The position numbers and the translations under genes were made by a program. Below are positions 26,115-36,101 of a stretch of DNA of 64,000 nucleotides, one piece after another. The notes beneath the pieces are model-generated. The model did no database searches, was not told the DNA's origin, and saw only the letters and a program-made list of their open reading frames with translations. The first letter of the stretch is position 1. Every line of letters starts with the position of its first letter. Source of the stretch: Marinobacter guineae (GTDB lineage: Bacteria; Pseudomonadota; Gammaproteobacteria; Pseudomonadales; Oleiphilaceae); NCBI RefSeq assembly GCF_002744735.1, contig NZ_KZ319340.1, forward strand, positions 434,001 to 498,000, read 5' to 3'.

Positions 26115-27530
26115 TTACAACTGCAAAGACCGGATTTCCAGAAACTCCTCCAGCCCCCACTTGCCGAATTCGCGGCCGATGCCGGAATGGCCGAAGCCGC
26201 CGAACGGCGCCATGGGGTTGAACGCGCCACCGTTAACGAACACCTGGCCGGTACGCAGTTTGCCGGCGACTTTCTTGGCCTTGGCATCATCTGCGGACCA
26301 GACGGCACCGGAAAGGCCGTATTGGGTGCCGTTGGCGATCTGCACGGCTTCGGCTTCATCGTTGTAGGGAATCACACACAGCACCGGCCCGAAGATTTCT
26401 TCCTGGGCGATGCGGCTGTCCGGTTTCACGTTGCCGAACACCGTGGCCTTCACGAAGTAACCTTTATCACAGCCTTCCGGCGCTTCCGGACCGCCGGCAA
26501 TCAGCGTGGCGCCTTCTTCGATGCCCAGTTTGATGTAATCAATCACCTTGTCACGCTGCTGCGCGGAGGCCAGTGGGCCGAGGCGGGTGGTTTCTTCCAG
26601 CGGGTTGCCGGGGGTCATTTTCGCGACCGCAGCGGCAGCCAGTTCGCAGGCTTCGTCGTGTTTGTCTGCCGGCACCAGCATGCGAGTGAGTGCGGTGCAG
26701 GTCTGGCCGGAGTTCAGCAGGCAGTTGTTCACGGTGCCTTTGACGGCGGCCGCCAGGTCGGCATCCGGGAGGATCACGGAGGCGGATTTGCCACCCATTT
26801 CCAGAGCGATACGCTTGAAATCGTCCGCTGCGGCATGGGCGATCAGGTTGCCAGTGCGGGTGGAGCCGGTGAAGGACACCATGCGCACATCCGGGTGCTT
26901 GATCAGGGTATCGCCGACGGTCTGGCCGTGGCCACACACCATGTTGAAGACACCCTTGGGCAGGTCGGTCCCGTCCAGGATCTCCGCAAGGATATAAGCG
27001 GTTTGCGGTGCGATTTCCGACGGCTTCAGCACCACCGTGCACCCGGCCGCGATAGCCGGAACGATCTTCAAAATGACCTGGTGCAGCGGATAGTTCCAGG
27101 GGGTGATACAGCCAACCACACCCACCGGTGCGTACTGCACTTCGGAGTTTCCGGACTGTTCGGTAAACGGGAAGTCGGGCAGCATCTTCAGATAGGTCTT
27201 GGTCACGGCGGCCGGCATGCCAGCCTGAATGGGCGTGGCCAGCTTGATGGGCATGCCCACTTCCCGGGTGACGGTTTCCGCTATTTCCGGTGCCCGTTCT
27301 TTCAGTCCTGCCTGCAGCTGCTCCAGCACCTTCATGCGCTGTTCCAGTGTACTCTCGGACCAGCTGTCGAAGGCGGCGTCGGCCGCGGCGATGGCCTGCT
27401 CCATTTCATCCCGGCCGGAGGCTGGCACCCTGGCAATGACCTCACCGGTGCCCGCTTCGTGAACGTCGATCATTTCGCCGTTCCAGCTGACCCATTCGCC
27501 GTTGATGTAGTTCTTGCTCAGTTCTTTCAT
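26115..27530 (-). CDS. NAD(P)-dependent aldehyde dehydrogenase
   Basis: A 471-residue aldehyde dehydrogenase. The cofactor and substrate motifs are PWNYPLHQVILKIVPAIAAG, the catalytic Glu in LEMGGKSASV and the catalytic Cys in NSGQTCTALTRMLV. The C-terminus has the usual PFGGFGHSGIGRE. ATG 27530 has AAGGTGA upstream; a TTG at 27548 would overlap the alcohol dehydrogenase. It lies ten bases after that gene, so the pair can oxidise an alcohol through the aldehyde to a carboxylic acid, feeding acyl-CoA formation. Substrate chain cannot be read from the sequence; an omega-oxidation role is inferred from the neighbours. Confidence 0.93.
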   Translation of the reverse strand: MKELSKNYINGEWVSWNGEMIDVHEAGTGEVIARVPASGRDEMEQAIAAADAAFDSWSESTLEQRMKVLEQLQAGLKERAPEIAETVTREVGMPIKLATPIQAGMPAAVTKTYLKMLPDFPFTEQSGNSEVQYAPVGVVGCITPWNYPLHQVILKIVPAIAAGCTVVLKPSEIAPQTAYILAEILDGTDLPKGVFNMVCGHGQTVGDTLIKHPDVRMVSFTGSTRTGNLIAHAAADDFKRIALEMGGKSASVILPDADLAAAVKGTVNNCLLNSGQTCTALTRMLVPADKHDEACELAAAAVAKMTPGNPLEETTRLGPLASAQQRDKVIDYIKLGIEEGATLIAGGPEAPEGCDKGYFVKATVFGNVKPDSRIAQEEIFGPVLCVIPYNDEAEAVQIANGTQYGLSGAVWSADDAKAKKVAGKLRTGQVFVNGGAFNPMAPFGGFGHSGIGREFGKWGLEEFLEIRSLQL

Positions 27531-27540
27531 ATTCTTCACC

Positions 27541-28647
27541 TTACTCAAATACGATTACGCCCCGGGCGTTCTTGCCTGCCACCATATCATCGAAGGCCTG
27601 GGCGGCCTCTTCAATGGGGTAGGTTCGGGTAACGAGTTCATCCAGCTTGAGTTTACCAGCCTTGTAAAGCCCCAGGATTCGGGGGAAATCATGCTGGGGG
27701 CGGGCAGAGCCCAGCCAACTGCCTTTCAGGGTACGCTCATCGGCAGGCAACGTCAGGGTGGTCAGTGAAGTCTTGTCTTTCGGATCCGCCACGCCCACCA
27801 CCACGGCAGTACCGCCACGCCCCAGACTCTTGTACGCCTGTTCCACGACCGGGCCGGCGCCGACGCATTCAAAGGCGTAGTCCACGCCTCCAGTCAGTTT
27901 CTTTACCGCCTTGGCGGCATCGTCCACGTCGTTGATGTTGATGGTATGAGTGGCGCCAAATTCTTTCGCCATCTCCAGCTTCGCCGGGTTGTTGTCGACC
28001 GCCACAATCATCTCGGCGCCTGCGGTAGCACAGCCCTGGATGGCGTTGAGGCCAACGCCGCCGATACCGAAAACGGCCGCCCGGGAGCCCGGCTCCAGCT
28101 TTGCGGTATTGAAGACAGCACCGACGCCGGTCATCACAGCGCAGCTAACCAGAGCTGCGTTCTGCATGGGCACGGTTTGGTCCACTTTGACGCAATTGTC
28201 CACGTGCATGGTGGCAAACTCGGCCATCACGCCACAGGCACCAAACACATTCAGCGGCTCACCGTTGGCATCTTTGGTACGCACGGTGCCATCGGGCAGG
28301 TTGAACATGGCCTTGCGGGCATTCTCACACAGCACCGGCCGGCCCCGGACACATTGCCGGCACTTGCCACACATCGAGATAAAGGAACTGACCACATGGT
28401 CACCTTCCTGGAAGTCGGTTACCCCTTCACCCACTTCCACAACAACCCCGGCAGCCTCGTGGCCGAGTACCAGGGGAGGCGGATAGGGTATCTTGCCGGT
28501 GGTGGCGGACAGATCGCTGTGACAAACACCGCAGGCCGCGATCTTGAGGGTGATTTCGCCCCGCCTGGGGCCTTCCACAGTGATGGTCTCGACCTGGACG
28601 GGCTGGCCCCATTCCCGGCAGACCACGGCTTTGGCTTGTCTGTCCAT
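27541..28647 (-). CDS. Zinc-dependent alcohol dehydrogenase (MDR family)
   Basis: A 368-residue medium-chain dehydrogenase. Catalytic zinc ligands are seen in CGVCHSDLS and GHEAAGVVVEVG, and the structural zinc cluster in CGKCRQCVRGRPVLC. The Rossmann fold is AAVFGIGGVGLNAIQG, with AVDNNPAKL giving the Asp that favours NAD. ATG 28647 is preceded by AGGGGAG; the open frame to 28707 runs through a REP palindrome and is not the start. It is of the class III-like/NDMA-related group that acts on primary alcohols. It lies directly before the aldehyde dehydrogenase. Confidence 0.93.
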   Translation of the reverse strand: MDRQAKAVVCREWGQPVQVETITVEGPRRGEITLKIAACGVCHSDLSATTGKIPYPPPLVLGHEAAGVVVEVGEGVTDFQEGDHVVSSFISMCGKCRQCVRGRPVLCENARKAMFNLPDGTVRTKDANGEPLNVFGACGVMAEFATMHVDNCVKVDQTVPMQNAALVSCAVMTGVGAVFNTAKLEPGSRAAVFGIGGVGLNAIQGCATAGAEMIVAVDNNPAKLEMAKEFGATHTININDVDDAAKAVKKLTGGVDYAFECVGAGPVVEQAYKSLGRGGTAVVVGVADPKDKTSLTTLTLPADERTLKGSWLGSARPQHDFPRILGLYKAGKLKLDELVTRTYPIEEAAQAFDDMVAGKNARGVIVFE

Positions 28648-28669
28648 ATTGCTCCCCTTTTTTGAAGTT

Positions 28670-28699
28670 GGGGTCAGATGAAAGCGTTCATCTGACCCC
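28670..28699. repeat. REP-like palindrome GGGGTCAGATGAA, copy 2
   Basis: Same perfect 13-base stem as at 26070-26099, with loop AGCG. It fills most of the 56-base gap between the thiolase stop (28704) and the alcohol dehydrogenase start (28647) within a minus-strand gene row, so it could set relative expression of the two halves. Confidence 0.8.
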
Positions 28700-28703
28700 G
28701 GAT

Positions 28704-29888
<1,185 letters not shown>

Positions 29889-30009
29889 AACAATGCCCTC
29901 AATTTTTGGAATATGTAGGTCGCTTAGGCGCAAAGCACTCAGCTAAGTCGGTCGCGGGGCGGGGTGCCTTTCCCGCCCTGCGACCAGCCCCAAGCCCCCA
30001 AGCTATGTT

Positions 30010-32103
30010 TTAAAGGTCGCCGAACGTCTTGCCCTCGCTGACCAGCTTCTCAAGCAGAGCCGCCGGCTTCCACTGCTCACCGCCAACGGTGTCCTGGTAT
30101 TTCTTCACCGCAGCCAGGATGGTATCGAGACCTTCCTGATCAGCCCAGAACATCGGGCCACCGCGGTAGGCCGGGAAGCCGTAGCCATAGATCCACACGA
30201 TGTCGATATCCAGCGGCCGGTCGGCGATGCCCTCTTCCAGGATCTTGGCACCTTCGTTGATCATCACGTACATGCAGCGCTCAAGGATCTCCTGGTCGGT
30301 AATCTCCCGTGGCGTAATCCCCTGCTCCTTGCGGAACGCTTCAATCAGCTGTTCCACTTCCGGATCCGGAACCGGCTTGCGGCTGCCTTCTTCATACTTG
30401 TATACACCCGCCTGGGTCTTCTGGCCAAGCCGGCCCTGTTCGGCAAGCTTGTCCATCCAGCTGGCAGGCACGTCCTGGCCGGCATTGCGGCGCTCTTCGC
30501 GGATGCGGTAACCCACATCGATCCCGGCCAGATCGGACATCGCGAACTGGCCCATGGGGAAGCCCAGGTCGGTCAGTACCTTGTCCACCTGCTGCGGGGT
30601 CGCGCCTTCATCTACCAGAGCCATGGCCTCGGTGCCGCGCTTGTGCAGCATCCGGTTACCGACAAAGCCGTAGCAGTTGCCGACCATGACACCGACTTTC
30701 TTGATCTTCTTGGCGACTGCCATCACGGTGGCTTTCACCTCGTCAGAGGTCTTGCTGCCGCGCACATTCTCCAGCAACTTCATGACGTTGGCGGGGCTGA
30801 AGAAATGCATGCCTACGACGTCTTCCGGACGCTTGGTGGCGGAGGCAATTTCATCGATATCCAGGGTGGAGGTGTTAGAGGCCAGGATCGCGCCGGGTTT
30901 GCAGACTTCATCCAGCTTGGCAAAGATCTCCTTCTTGATGGCCATGTTCTCGAACACCGCCTCAATGACCAGATCAACATCGCGGAAGTCATCATAGGTC
31001 AGGCTCGGCGTAATCAGCGCCATCCGCTGTTCCACCTGTTCCTGGGTCAGCTTGCCCTTCTTCGCGGAGTTCTCGTAATTGCGGCGGATAATGGCCAGAC
31101 CCTTGTCCAGCGCCTCCTGCTTCACTTCCACGATGGTGGCCGGAATGCCGACGTTGACGAAGTTCATGGCGATACCACCACCCATGGTACCGGCACCGAT
31201 GATGCCGACGCTCTTCACGTCACGGACCGGGGTGTCCTTGGGCAGACCCTTGATCTTGGAAACCTCGCGCTCACCGAAAAACGAGTGAATCAGACCGGCA
31301 CGCTGGGGCGAGTCCATGCACTCCATAAACAGTTCACGCTCTCGCTTCATACCCTCGTCAAACGGCAGGTTGAACGCAGCTTCCACGGCATCGACGCACT
31401 TGAACGGAGAGAACAGGCCCCGCGCACGTTTCTTCAGTTCTTCACGGAACTGATCAAAGACATCACTGCCCTTGTCCGCCTCGATCTTGTCAGTAATGTC
31501 CCGAACCCGACGCACCGGTTTGCCCTCATCAGCCACCTTCTGTGCGTAAGCCAGGCCCACGGCGCGGATATCGCTACCCTCTTCCACTGCATCCAGAATG
31601 CCCAGCGCCAGGGCATCCCTGGCACCGACGAATTCACCGGTAGTGATCATCTCCAGTGCCTTTTGAGCGCCAGTCAGACGCGGCAGCCGCTGGGTACCAC
31701 CAGCGCCGGGCAACAGCCCCAGCTTCACTTCCGGCAGCCCCACCTTGGCACTGCTGACGGCGACCCGGTAATGGCAACTCAGCGCCGTTTCCAGGCCGCC
31801 ACCCAGGGCGGTGCCATGGATTGCCGCAACCAGCGGCTTGTCGCTGTTTTCAAAGGTATTCACCAGCGTCGGCAGGGTTGGCTCCTGCATCGGTTTGCCG
31901 AATTCCCGGATATCGGCACCGGCGATAAAGGTGCGCCCTTCACAGACCAGCAGCAGCACCTTGGCCTCTGCATCCTTCTGACCCTGTTCCAGGGCTGCGA
32001 GCAGGCCAGAGCGAACAGCCTGGCCGAGGGCGTTCACCGGCGGGTAATTCACGGTAATAACGCCGATATTGCCTTCCCGGTTATAGCTAACGACCTCAGA
32101 CAT
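30010..32103 (-). CDS. Fused enoyl-CoA hydratase / 3-hydroxyacyl-CoA dehydrogenase
   Basis: A 697-residue FadJ/PimF-like enzyme. Residues about 1-190 form the crotonase domain with the oxyanion motif [20 protein letters not shown] and the Glu in [18 protein letters not shown]. About 295-475 is the NAD-binding domain ([18 protein letters not shown]) with [14 protein letters not shown], and two C-terminal dehydrogenase domains follow. ATG 32103 has GAGGAG upstream. It hydrates 2-enoyl-CoA and oxidises the 3-hydroxy product. It is first in a minus-strand row with thiolase, alcohol and aldehyde dehydrogenases. A partial palindrome related to that upstream of glutaryl-CoA dehydrogenase lies at 32134-32150. 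Confidence 0.94.
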   Translation of the reverse strand: MSEVVSYNREGNIGVITVNYPPVNALGQAVRSGLLAALEQGQKDAEAKVLLLVCEGRTFIAGADIREFGKPMQEPTLPTLVNTFENSDKPLVAAIHGTALGGGLETALSCHYRVAVSSAKVGLPEVKLGLLPGAGGTQRLPRLTGAQKALEMITTGEFVGARDALALGILDAVEEGSDIRAVGLAYAQKVADEGKPVRRVRDITDKIEADKGSDVFDQFREELKKRARGLFSPFKCVDAVEAAFNLPFDEGMKRERELFMECMDSPQRAGLIHSFFGEREVSKIKGLPKDTPVRDVKSVGIIGAGTMGGGIAMNFVNVGIPATIVEVKQEALDKGLAIIRRNYENSAKKGKLTQEQVEQRMALITPSLTYDDFRDVDLVIEAVFENMAIKKEIFAKLDEVCKPGAILASNTSTLDIDEIASATKRPEDVVGMHFFSPANVMKLLENVRGSKTSDEVKATVMAVAKKIKKVGVMVGNCYGFVGNRMLHKRGTEAMALVDEGATPQQVDKVLTDLGFPMGQFAMSDLAGIDVGYRIREERRNAGQDVPASWMDKLAEQGRLGQKTQAGVYKYEEGSRKPVPDPEVEQLIEAFRKEQGITPREITDQEILERCMYVMINEGAKILEEGIADRPLDIDIVWIYGYGFPAYRGGPMFWADQEGLDTILAAVKKYQDTVGGEQWKPAALLEKLVSEGKTFGDL

Positions 32104-32133
32104 AATTTCTCCTCGCATTCTTTCTGGAATATG

Positions 32134-32150
32134 GTTTTAACTAGCGAAAC
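32134..32150. promoter_or_regulatory. Candidate operator, GTTTT-N6-CGAAAC
   Basis: GTTTTAACTAGCGAAAC, about 31 bases upstream of the fused hydratase/dehydrogenase start. It matches the perfect palindrome GTTTCGCTTAACGAAAC at 36004-36020 at most positions (same length, same right half). A shared regulator, perhaps the IclR protein between them, is inferred. Confidence 0.45.
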
Positions 32151-32210
32151 ATGCGTACGATTTAATACAAGTTCCGTGATGGTTTCAACCACCCATTAAA
32201 CTACAGGTAT

Positions 32211-32248
32211 AAAAAAACCGCAGAGGTTTCTTCTGCGGTTTTTTTTCG
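32211..32248. terminator. Rho-independent terminator
   Basis: AAAAAAACCGCAGA, a short loop, TCTGCGGTTTTTTTT: a strong stem with runs of A and T on either side, so it can work in both directions. It most likely ends transcripts of the IclR gene, which runs leftwards and stops at 32476. Confidence 0.85.
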
Positions 32249-32260
32249 AACCTGGAGTCT

Positions 32261-32453
32261 GGGAGTCTACGGGTAGGGTCTTCCGAAACACGCTGTGAAT
32301 ACGTCCCTGTACGCTCTGCTCCGCCCCTTGCGCTTATTGCTCCTGCGTCGCCCAAGGGTCCTGGGCAGGCCGTCCTTGGCCTGCCCGTGAAGCGCTATCG
32401 CCCTTCACCCATGGCTCCGCAAGGTTTCGGAAGACCCCTACCCGCAGCCTCCC
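32261..32453. repeat. Structured intergenic repeat with 29-base inverted ends
   Basis: A 193-base element bounded by imperfect inverted repeats: left end GGGAG..CGGGTAGGGTCTTCCGAAAC (32261-32289), right end its complement (32424-32453). The inside is GC-rich and contains a smaller hairpin (GGGCAGGCC and GGCCTGCCC, about 32363-32387). There is no open frame of note. It lies in the 372-base gap between the IclR stop and the terminator at 32211-32248, so it would be transcribed as the IclR 3' UTR. It may be a miniature mobile repeat. Confidence 0.75.
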
Positions 32454-32475
32454 GTTCAGCTTTGGCATTTAAACG

Positions 32476-33300
32476 CTAAACACCCAGCGACTCTATATCT
32501 CCTGCCAACATCGCCAACTGGTGGGCAATGGAACCGCGAAGCTTTTCAGCAGGCACCAGGTAAGACGGTGCAGCACAGGTCAGTGCCATGATGGTGCCAT
32601 CCTGCAAGTGGATGGGAACACCGGCGGAGTTGATGTTGCGATCCCATTCGCCGATGGACAGGCAGAAGCCGTGTTCCTTGTAGTCTTTCATGGCCTGTTC
32701 CAGGCCCTCTTTCTTTTCGTGCCAGGCATTGCCGTACTTGGCCTCCATCGCATCATCAATAACCAGGCGTGCCTTGTCGCTGATGGCACAGTAGTAGGCC
32801 CGGCCGGCTGAAGTGGTGGCCATGGGCAGTTTGAGGCCGATGTCCATCCGCAAAAGGGAGGCTTCCGGCGGCAACCGGTTTTCCACGTAAATCATGTGCA
32901 AACGGTCACGGCAGGTGAGGCCTACCGACATATTGGTCTGCCGGGCGAACTCGTCCATGTAAGGCTTGGCCAGCTGGCGTACCTTGAGGTTGGAGACATA
33001 GGCATAACCCAGCGCCAGCACACCGGAACTCAGCTGGTATTTTTCCAGCTGGGTGTTGTAGCTCAGGTAACCGAGTTTGGTGAGGGTGTAAGTCATCCGG
33101 GACACGGTCGGCTTAGGCAATCCCGTGATACGGGCAATGTCCTGGTTGCCCAGGATCACCGAGCCCTGGCTGAACGCACGGAGCACATCCAGGCCGCGGG
33201 ACAGGGCCTCGACGAACTTGCGATCCTTTTCCGGCTTCACGGGTTCACCGTCACTGGATGCCACTTTCAGTTCCGGTGAACTCTGCTTTGTTCTTGCCAT
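32476..33300 (-). CDS. IclR-family transcription regulator
   Basis: A 274-residue regulator. The N-terminal winged helix is visible at about residues 25-90 (KFVEALSRGLDVLRAF, DIARITGLPKPTVSRMTYTL), joined to a GAF-like effector domain of the IclR/PcaR/PobR group (RLHMIYVENRL, TSAGRAYYCAIS, GEWDRNINSAGVPIHLQDG). Such proteins commonly control catabolism of aromatic or dicarboxylic acids. It stands between the two catabolic gene sets and is divergent from a hydroxyacid dehydrogenase. The intervening region holds a palindrome with GAAAC/GTTTC half-sites, the best candidate for its binding site. Confidence 0.92.
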   Translation of the reverse strand: MARTKQSSPELKVASSDGEPVKPEKDRKFVEALSRGLDVLRAFSQGSVILGNQDIARITGLPKPTVSRMTYTLTKLGYLSYNTQLEKYQLSSGVLALGYAYVSNLKVRQLAKPYMDEFARQTNMSVGLTCRDRLHMIYVENRLPPEASLLRMDIGLKLPMATTSAGRAYYCAISDKARLVIDDAMEAKYGNAWHEKKEGLEQAMKDYKEHGFCLSIGEWDRNINSAGVPIHLQDGTIMALTCAAPSYLVPAEKLRGSIAHQLAMLAGDIESLGV

Positions 33301-33432
33301 AATGGGACGTCCTCCAACCGCGTCGCCTGTTCCGGTGCCGGGGTATTAATCTGATGAATAATCAAAGATGCGCTATTTTAATCGCTGCAGAAATCAAGTA
33401 CCAGAAAGTCTTTTCAAAATTCGTACCAAATA

Positions 33433-33457
33433 TGAAACACTCATGAGTTATGTTTCA
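33433..33457. promoter_or_regulatory. Palindrome TGAAACA-N11-TGTTTCA, candidate IclR operator
   Basis: Seven-base half-sites TGAAACA and TGTTTCA separated by eleven bases (which themselves contain CTCATGAG) lie between the divergent IclR and hydroxyacid dehydrogenase genes. The half-sites are the same GAAAC/GTTTC words found upstream of the two acyl-CoA operons, but in opposite order. IclR proteins bind palindromes of this size. The regulator assignment is inferred. Confidence 0.5.
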
Positions 33458-33574
33458 AAACAAGACTCGCAGAGCGGTACCTGATACCGTCTTTACCTGA
33501 TTTATTCGATATTTTATTCTGCATTGCAAAACAAATTAGCAGCCAACGAATTCCGTGGCGACCCCGGAGGCAAA

Positions 33575-34504
33575 ATGAAGATTCTTTTTGTGGCAGGCGA
33601 CCCGAAACCGGAACGCTGGACCGTCCCCATCAGACAACTCGTGCCGGATGCGGAGGTATACGTCTGGGATCCCGACGGCCCCGCCGTTGACGCCGACTAT
33701 GCCATCGTCTGGCAACCACCGGCGGCGCTGTTTGAACGGGAGAAGAACCTCAAGGCAGTGTTCAACCTCGGAGCCGGCATTGACGGGTTGCTGAAGGTTC
33801 CCAACCTGCCGAGAGACCTGACCGTGGTGCGCCTGGAAGACGCGGGCATGTCTGCACAGATGGCCGAGTACGTGTTGCACCAGCTTCTCGAAGCTAATCG
33901 TGAGATGGAAACCTACCGGGAGCAGCAACGCCAGGGGGTCTGGAAAATCCATCGGCCCATGAAGCGCAGCGAGTGGCCGGTGGGCGTTATGGGGCTCGGA
34001 CATATCGGCAAGCGCGTGGTCCGCACCCTGGCCGATCTGGATTACCGGGTGAGTGGCTGGGCGCGAGGGGAACACAGCCTGGAAGGTGTAAGCACCTATG
34101 CCGGTCCGGACCAGCTCGGCGATTTTCTGAAATCCACCCGGGTTCTGGTCAATACCCTGCCCCTGACCGACGAGACCCGGGGCATTATCGACTATGAACT
34201 GCTGAGCCAACTGCAGCCGGGTGCGGTGCTGATCAACGTTGGCCGGGGCGAGCACCTTGTGGAAGAAGACCTGCTTCGGACTCTGGACGAGGGCAGGCTG
34301 CTACGGGCATCCCTGGACGTGTTCCGAAAGGAGCCTTTGCCCGAGGGGCACCCCTTCTGGCAACGGAAGGAAATCACCATTACGCCGCACATCTCCGCCC
34401 GCACCCTGCGGGATGCCACCCTGGAACAGATCACCGGCAAGATCCGGGATCATGCCCAGGGTCGCTCCATCAGTGGGATCGTGGATACCGATCGGGGTTA
34501 CTGA
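33575..34504 (+). CDS. D-2-hydroxyacid dehydrogenase, GhrA-like
   Basis: A 309-residue NAD(P)H-dependent 2-hydroxyacid dehydrogenase of the glyoxylate/hydroxypyruvate reductase A group. The Rossmann motif is VGVMGLGHIGKRVVRTL, the substrate Arg is in INVGRGEHLVEEDLL, and the catalytic Glu/His pair is in the RKEPLPEGHPFW and ITPHISA segments. ATG 33575 has CGGAGG upstream; a frame from 33524 begins in the promoter region. It reduces glyoxylate or similar 2-oxoacids. Its place divergent from the IclR gene suggests shared control, though its link to the catabolic operons is unclear. Confidence 0.92.
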   Translation: MKILFVAGDPKPERWTVPIRQLVPDAEVYVWDPDGPAVDADYAIVWQPPAALFEREKNLKAVFNLGAGIDGLLKVPNLPRDLTVVRLEDAGMSAQMAEYVLHQLLEANREMETYREQQRQGVWKIHRPMKRSEWPVGVMGLGHIGKRVVRTLADLDYRVSGWARGEHSLEGVSTYAGPDQLGDFLKSTRVLVNTLPLTDETRGIIDYELLSQLQPGAVLINVGRGEHLVEEDLLRTLDEGRLLRASLDVFRKEPLPEGHPFWQRKEITITPHISARTLRDATLEQITGKIRDHAQGRSISGIVDTDRGY

Positions 34505-34556
34505 TCTCCGCAGGAAGTCAGGCAGGAGGTAGAAAGAAGATAGAAAGTGGCACCAA

Positions 34557-35918
34557 TCAGGCCGGGGTCGGTGCCAGCCAGGCCACCAGTGCTGTCAGCA
34601 CCAGCAGCAGAGGCAGAGCGATCAGCACGAACAGGCCGTTCCAGCGGAACGCCACCACCCATCGGGAAATCTGCCCGAACCTCGAGAGCAGCATCACCGA
34701 GGGCCCGAAGGGCGAGAGCATCATGGCCAGGGAGAAACCAATCACCAGGGCCACGGCGACCGGCAAGAGGTCCATTCCCTCCGCCACCAGTTGGGGCAAT
34801 AACCCGGCCTGAACACTCAGCACCGTGATGGGAATGACCCCGATCATGGAGAACATCGGCATCATCAGCATGCCCAGCATAGCCACCAGGAAAACACCCC
34901 CACCGGTTGCCACCAGGCCAGCCAGGGCATCGGCAGGGATCACGGCAGACAGGGCCACCCCGAGGATCGCGGAGGCGGCGAAAATAGCCATTTCATTGTG
35001 CATGGTCCACACCTGGCCCACGCCTTCCTGCAAAACCGGCATCAGCCGGCGTTCCTGCCAGAACATGTAAAGCAGCGTCACGGTGGGCACCGCCAGCATG
35101 GCCGCCACCGACACCTTGAATCCGGTCGTCGCCACCAGACCCGCCATCACCGCGAACACCACCAGAATCAGCGCCAGCAGGCGCCCGGTGCCCGGCAGCC
35201 AGCCCTCAACGGCAATACGCTCACTACTGACTTTGCGAAACCGGCGCTGCTCCAGCACCCAGCCAACCAGCACCATCAACAGCGCCGCGATCAATCCGAA
35301 TGGCAGTAACTGCGACCAGCTCAGCTGGGGCAACTCCCGGGTGAGAATAGCCACGGCCACACTGGTGGGCGCCACCAGCGGCACCAGAGCAAACCCTCTC
35401 AGGGCACTGATCAGGACACTGCGCAACCACTGCAAACGGGAGTCACCGGTAATGCCCCGCTCACGCAGCGTCTCCGAGAGTGTGCCGCACAGCAGGTTCA
35501 TCATGCCAAAACTCAGGACCGTCGCGATGCCACAGCTGACCAGCGCATACTTGGGGTACAGCAGCAAGGGTTTTCCGCCCAGCAGTACATCGTGAATCCG
35601 GCGCAGCACCTCGAATCGGCGCACCAGGCACTGCATCATCCCCAGGCTGCCCAGGAAGGCTGCATAGAACGCCGCATCCGACGCTGCCTTCACCAACAAC
35701 GCGGCATCCAGTGTTCCACGCACGGCCAGGGCGCCCAGTACAACCAGAGCAATCACCAGCAGCATCCGGGCATAACCCTGCAAGCGCCCGGCACCAGCCA
35801 GGAACGCGGAGACAAACATGATCCCCGCGAGCGCGCTCAGCTCCCGGTGTCCGAGGCAGATGGCCACCAGCTCTGTCACCACGGCCAGGGACACGAGCCA
35901 TTGCAGAATACTGGTCAT
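34557..35918 (-). CDS. Polytopic membrane transporter, ion-transporter superfamily-like
   Basis: A 453-residue, very hydrophobic protein with about twelve membrane helices. A central cytoplasmic break (GWVLEQRRFRKVSSERIAVEGW) divides two similar halves, and polar residues within helices (MLSPFGPSVMLLSRFG, LVAPTSVAVAILTREL) resemble substrate-binding hairpins of dicarboxylate/citrate carriers. I cannot place it in a named family with confidence. It converges with the hydroxyacid dehydrogenase and is divergent from the glutaryl-CoA dehydrogenase operon, so it may import an organic acid used by that pathway. Start ATG at 35918. Confidence 0.72.
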   Translation of the reverse strand: MTSILQWLVSLAVVTELVAICLGHRELSALAGIMFVSAFLAGAGRLQGYARMLLVIALVVLGALAVRGTLDAALLVKAASDAAFYAAFLGSLGMMQCLVRRFEVLRRIHDVLLGGKPLLLYPKYALVSCGIATVLSFGMMNLLCGTLSETLRERGITGDSRLQWLRSVLISALRGFALVPLVAPTSVAVAILTRELPQLSWSQLLPFGLIAALLMVLVGWVLEQRRFRKVSSERIAVEGWLPGTGRLLALILVVFAVMAGLVATTGFKVSVAAMLAVPTVTLLYMFWQERRLMPVLQEGVGQVWTMHNEMAIFAASAILGVALSAVIPADALAGLVATGGGVFLVAMLGMLMMPMFSMIGVIPITVLSVQAGLLPQLVAEGMDLLPVAVALVIGFSLAMMLSPFGPSVMLLSRFGQISRWVVAFRWNGLFVLIALPLLLVLTALVAWLAPTPA

Positions 35919-36003
35919 GACAGGCCCGGCCGATCAGGTTTGAACACTGCTTGCATTTCCTTAATACCCGGATTAGTCTTTCAATACGCAATTACAAAAC
36001 TGT

Positions 36004-36020
36004 GTTTCGCTTAACGAAAC
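36004..36020. promoter_or_regulatory. Perfect palindrome GTTTCG-N5-CGAAAC, candidate operator
   Basis: GTTTCGCTTAACGAAAC lies 82 bases upstream of the glutaryl-CoA dehydrogenase start and between it and the divergent membrane transporter. A near copy sits upstream of the hydratase/dehydrogenase gene at 32134-32150. It is a good candidate for a common regulator's site, probably the IclR protein. Confidence 0.55.
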
Positions 36021-36101
36021 GATGTTACCACAAATTTAGCACAAATTACTCGGGAATCCCCATGATCGAGCTTCCCGATAAACGCTTTCAGGAGAATATA
36101 A

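Noticed and set aside
26100-27632. A 510-residue plus-strand open frame
   Set aside because: It lies antisense over the aldehyde dehydrogenase and its translation has no domain; it is a shadow of a GC-rich gene.
30643-32199. A 518-residue plus-strand open frame
   Set aside because: Antisense to the fused hydratase/dehydrogenase, with composition typical of a mirrored reading frame (His/Gln rich, no motif).
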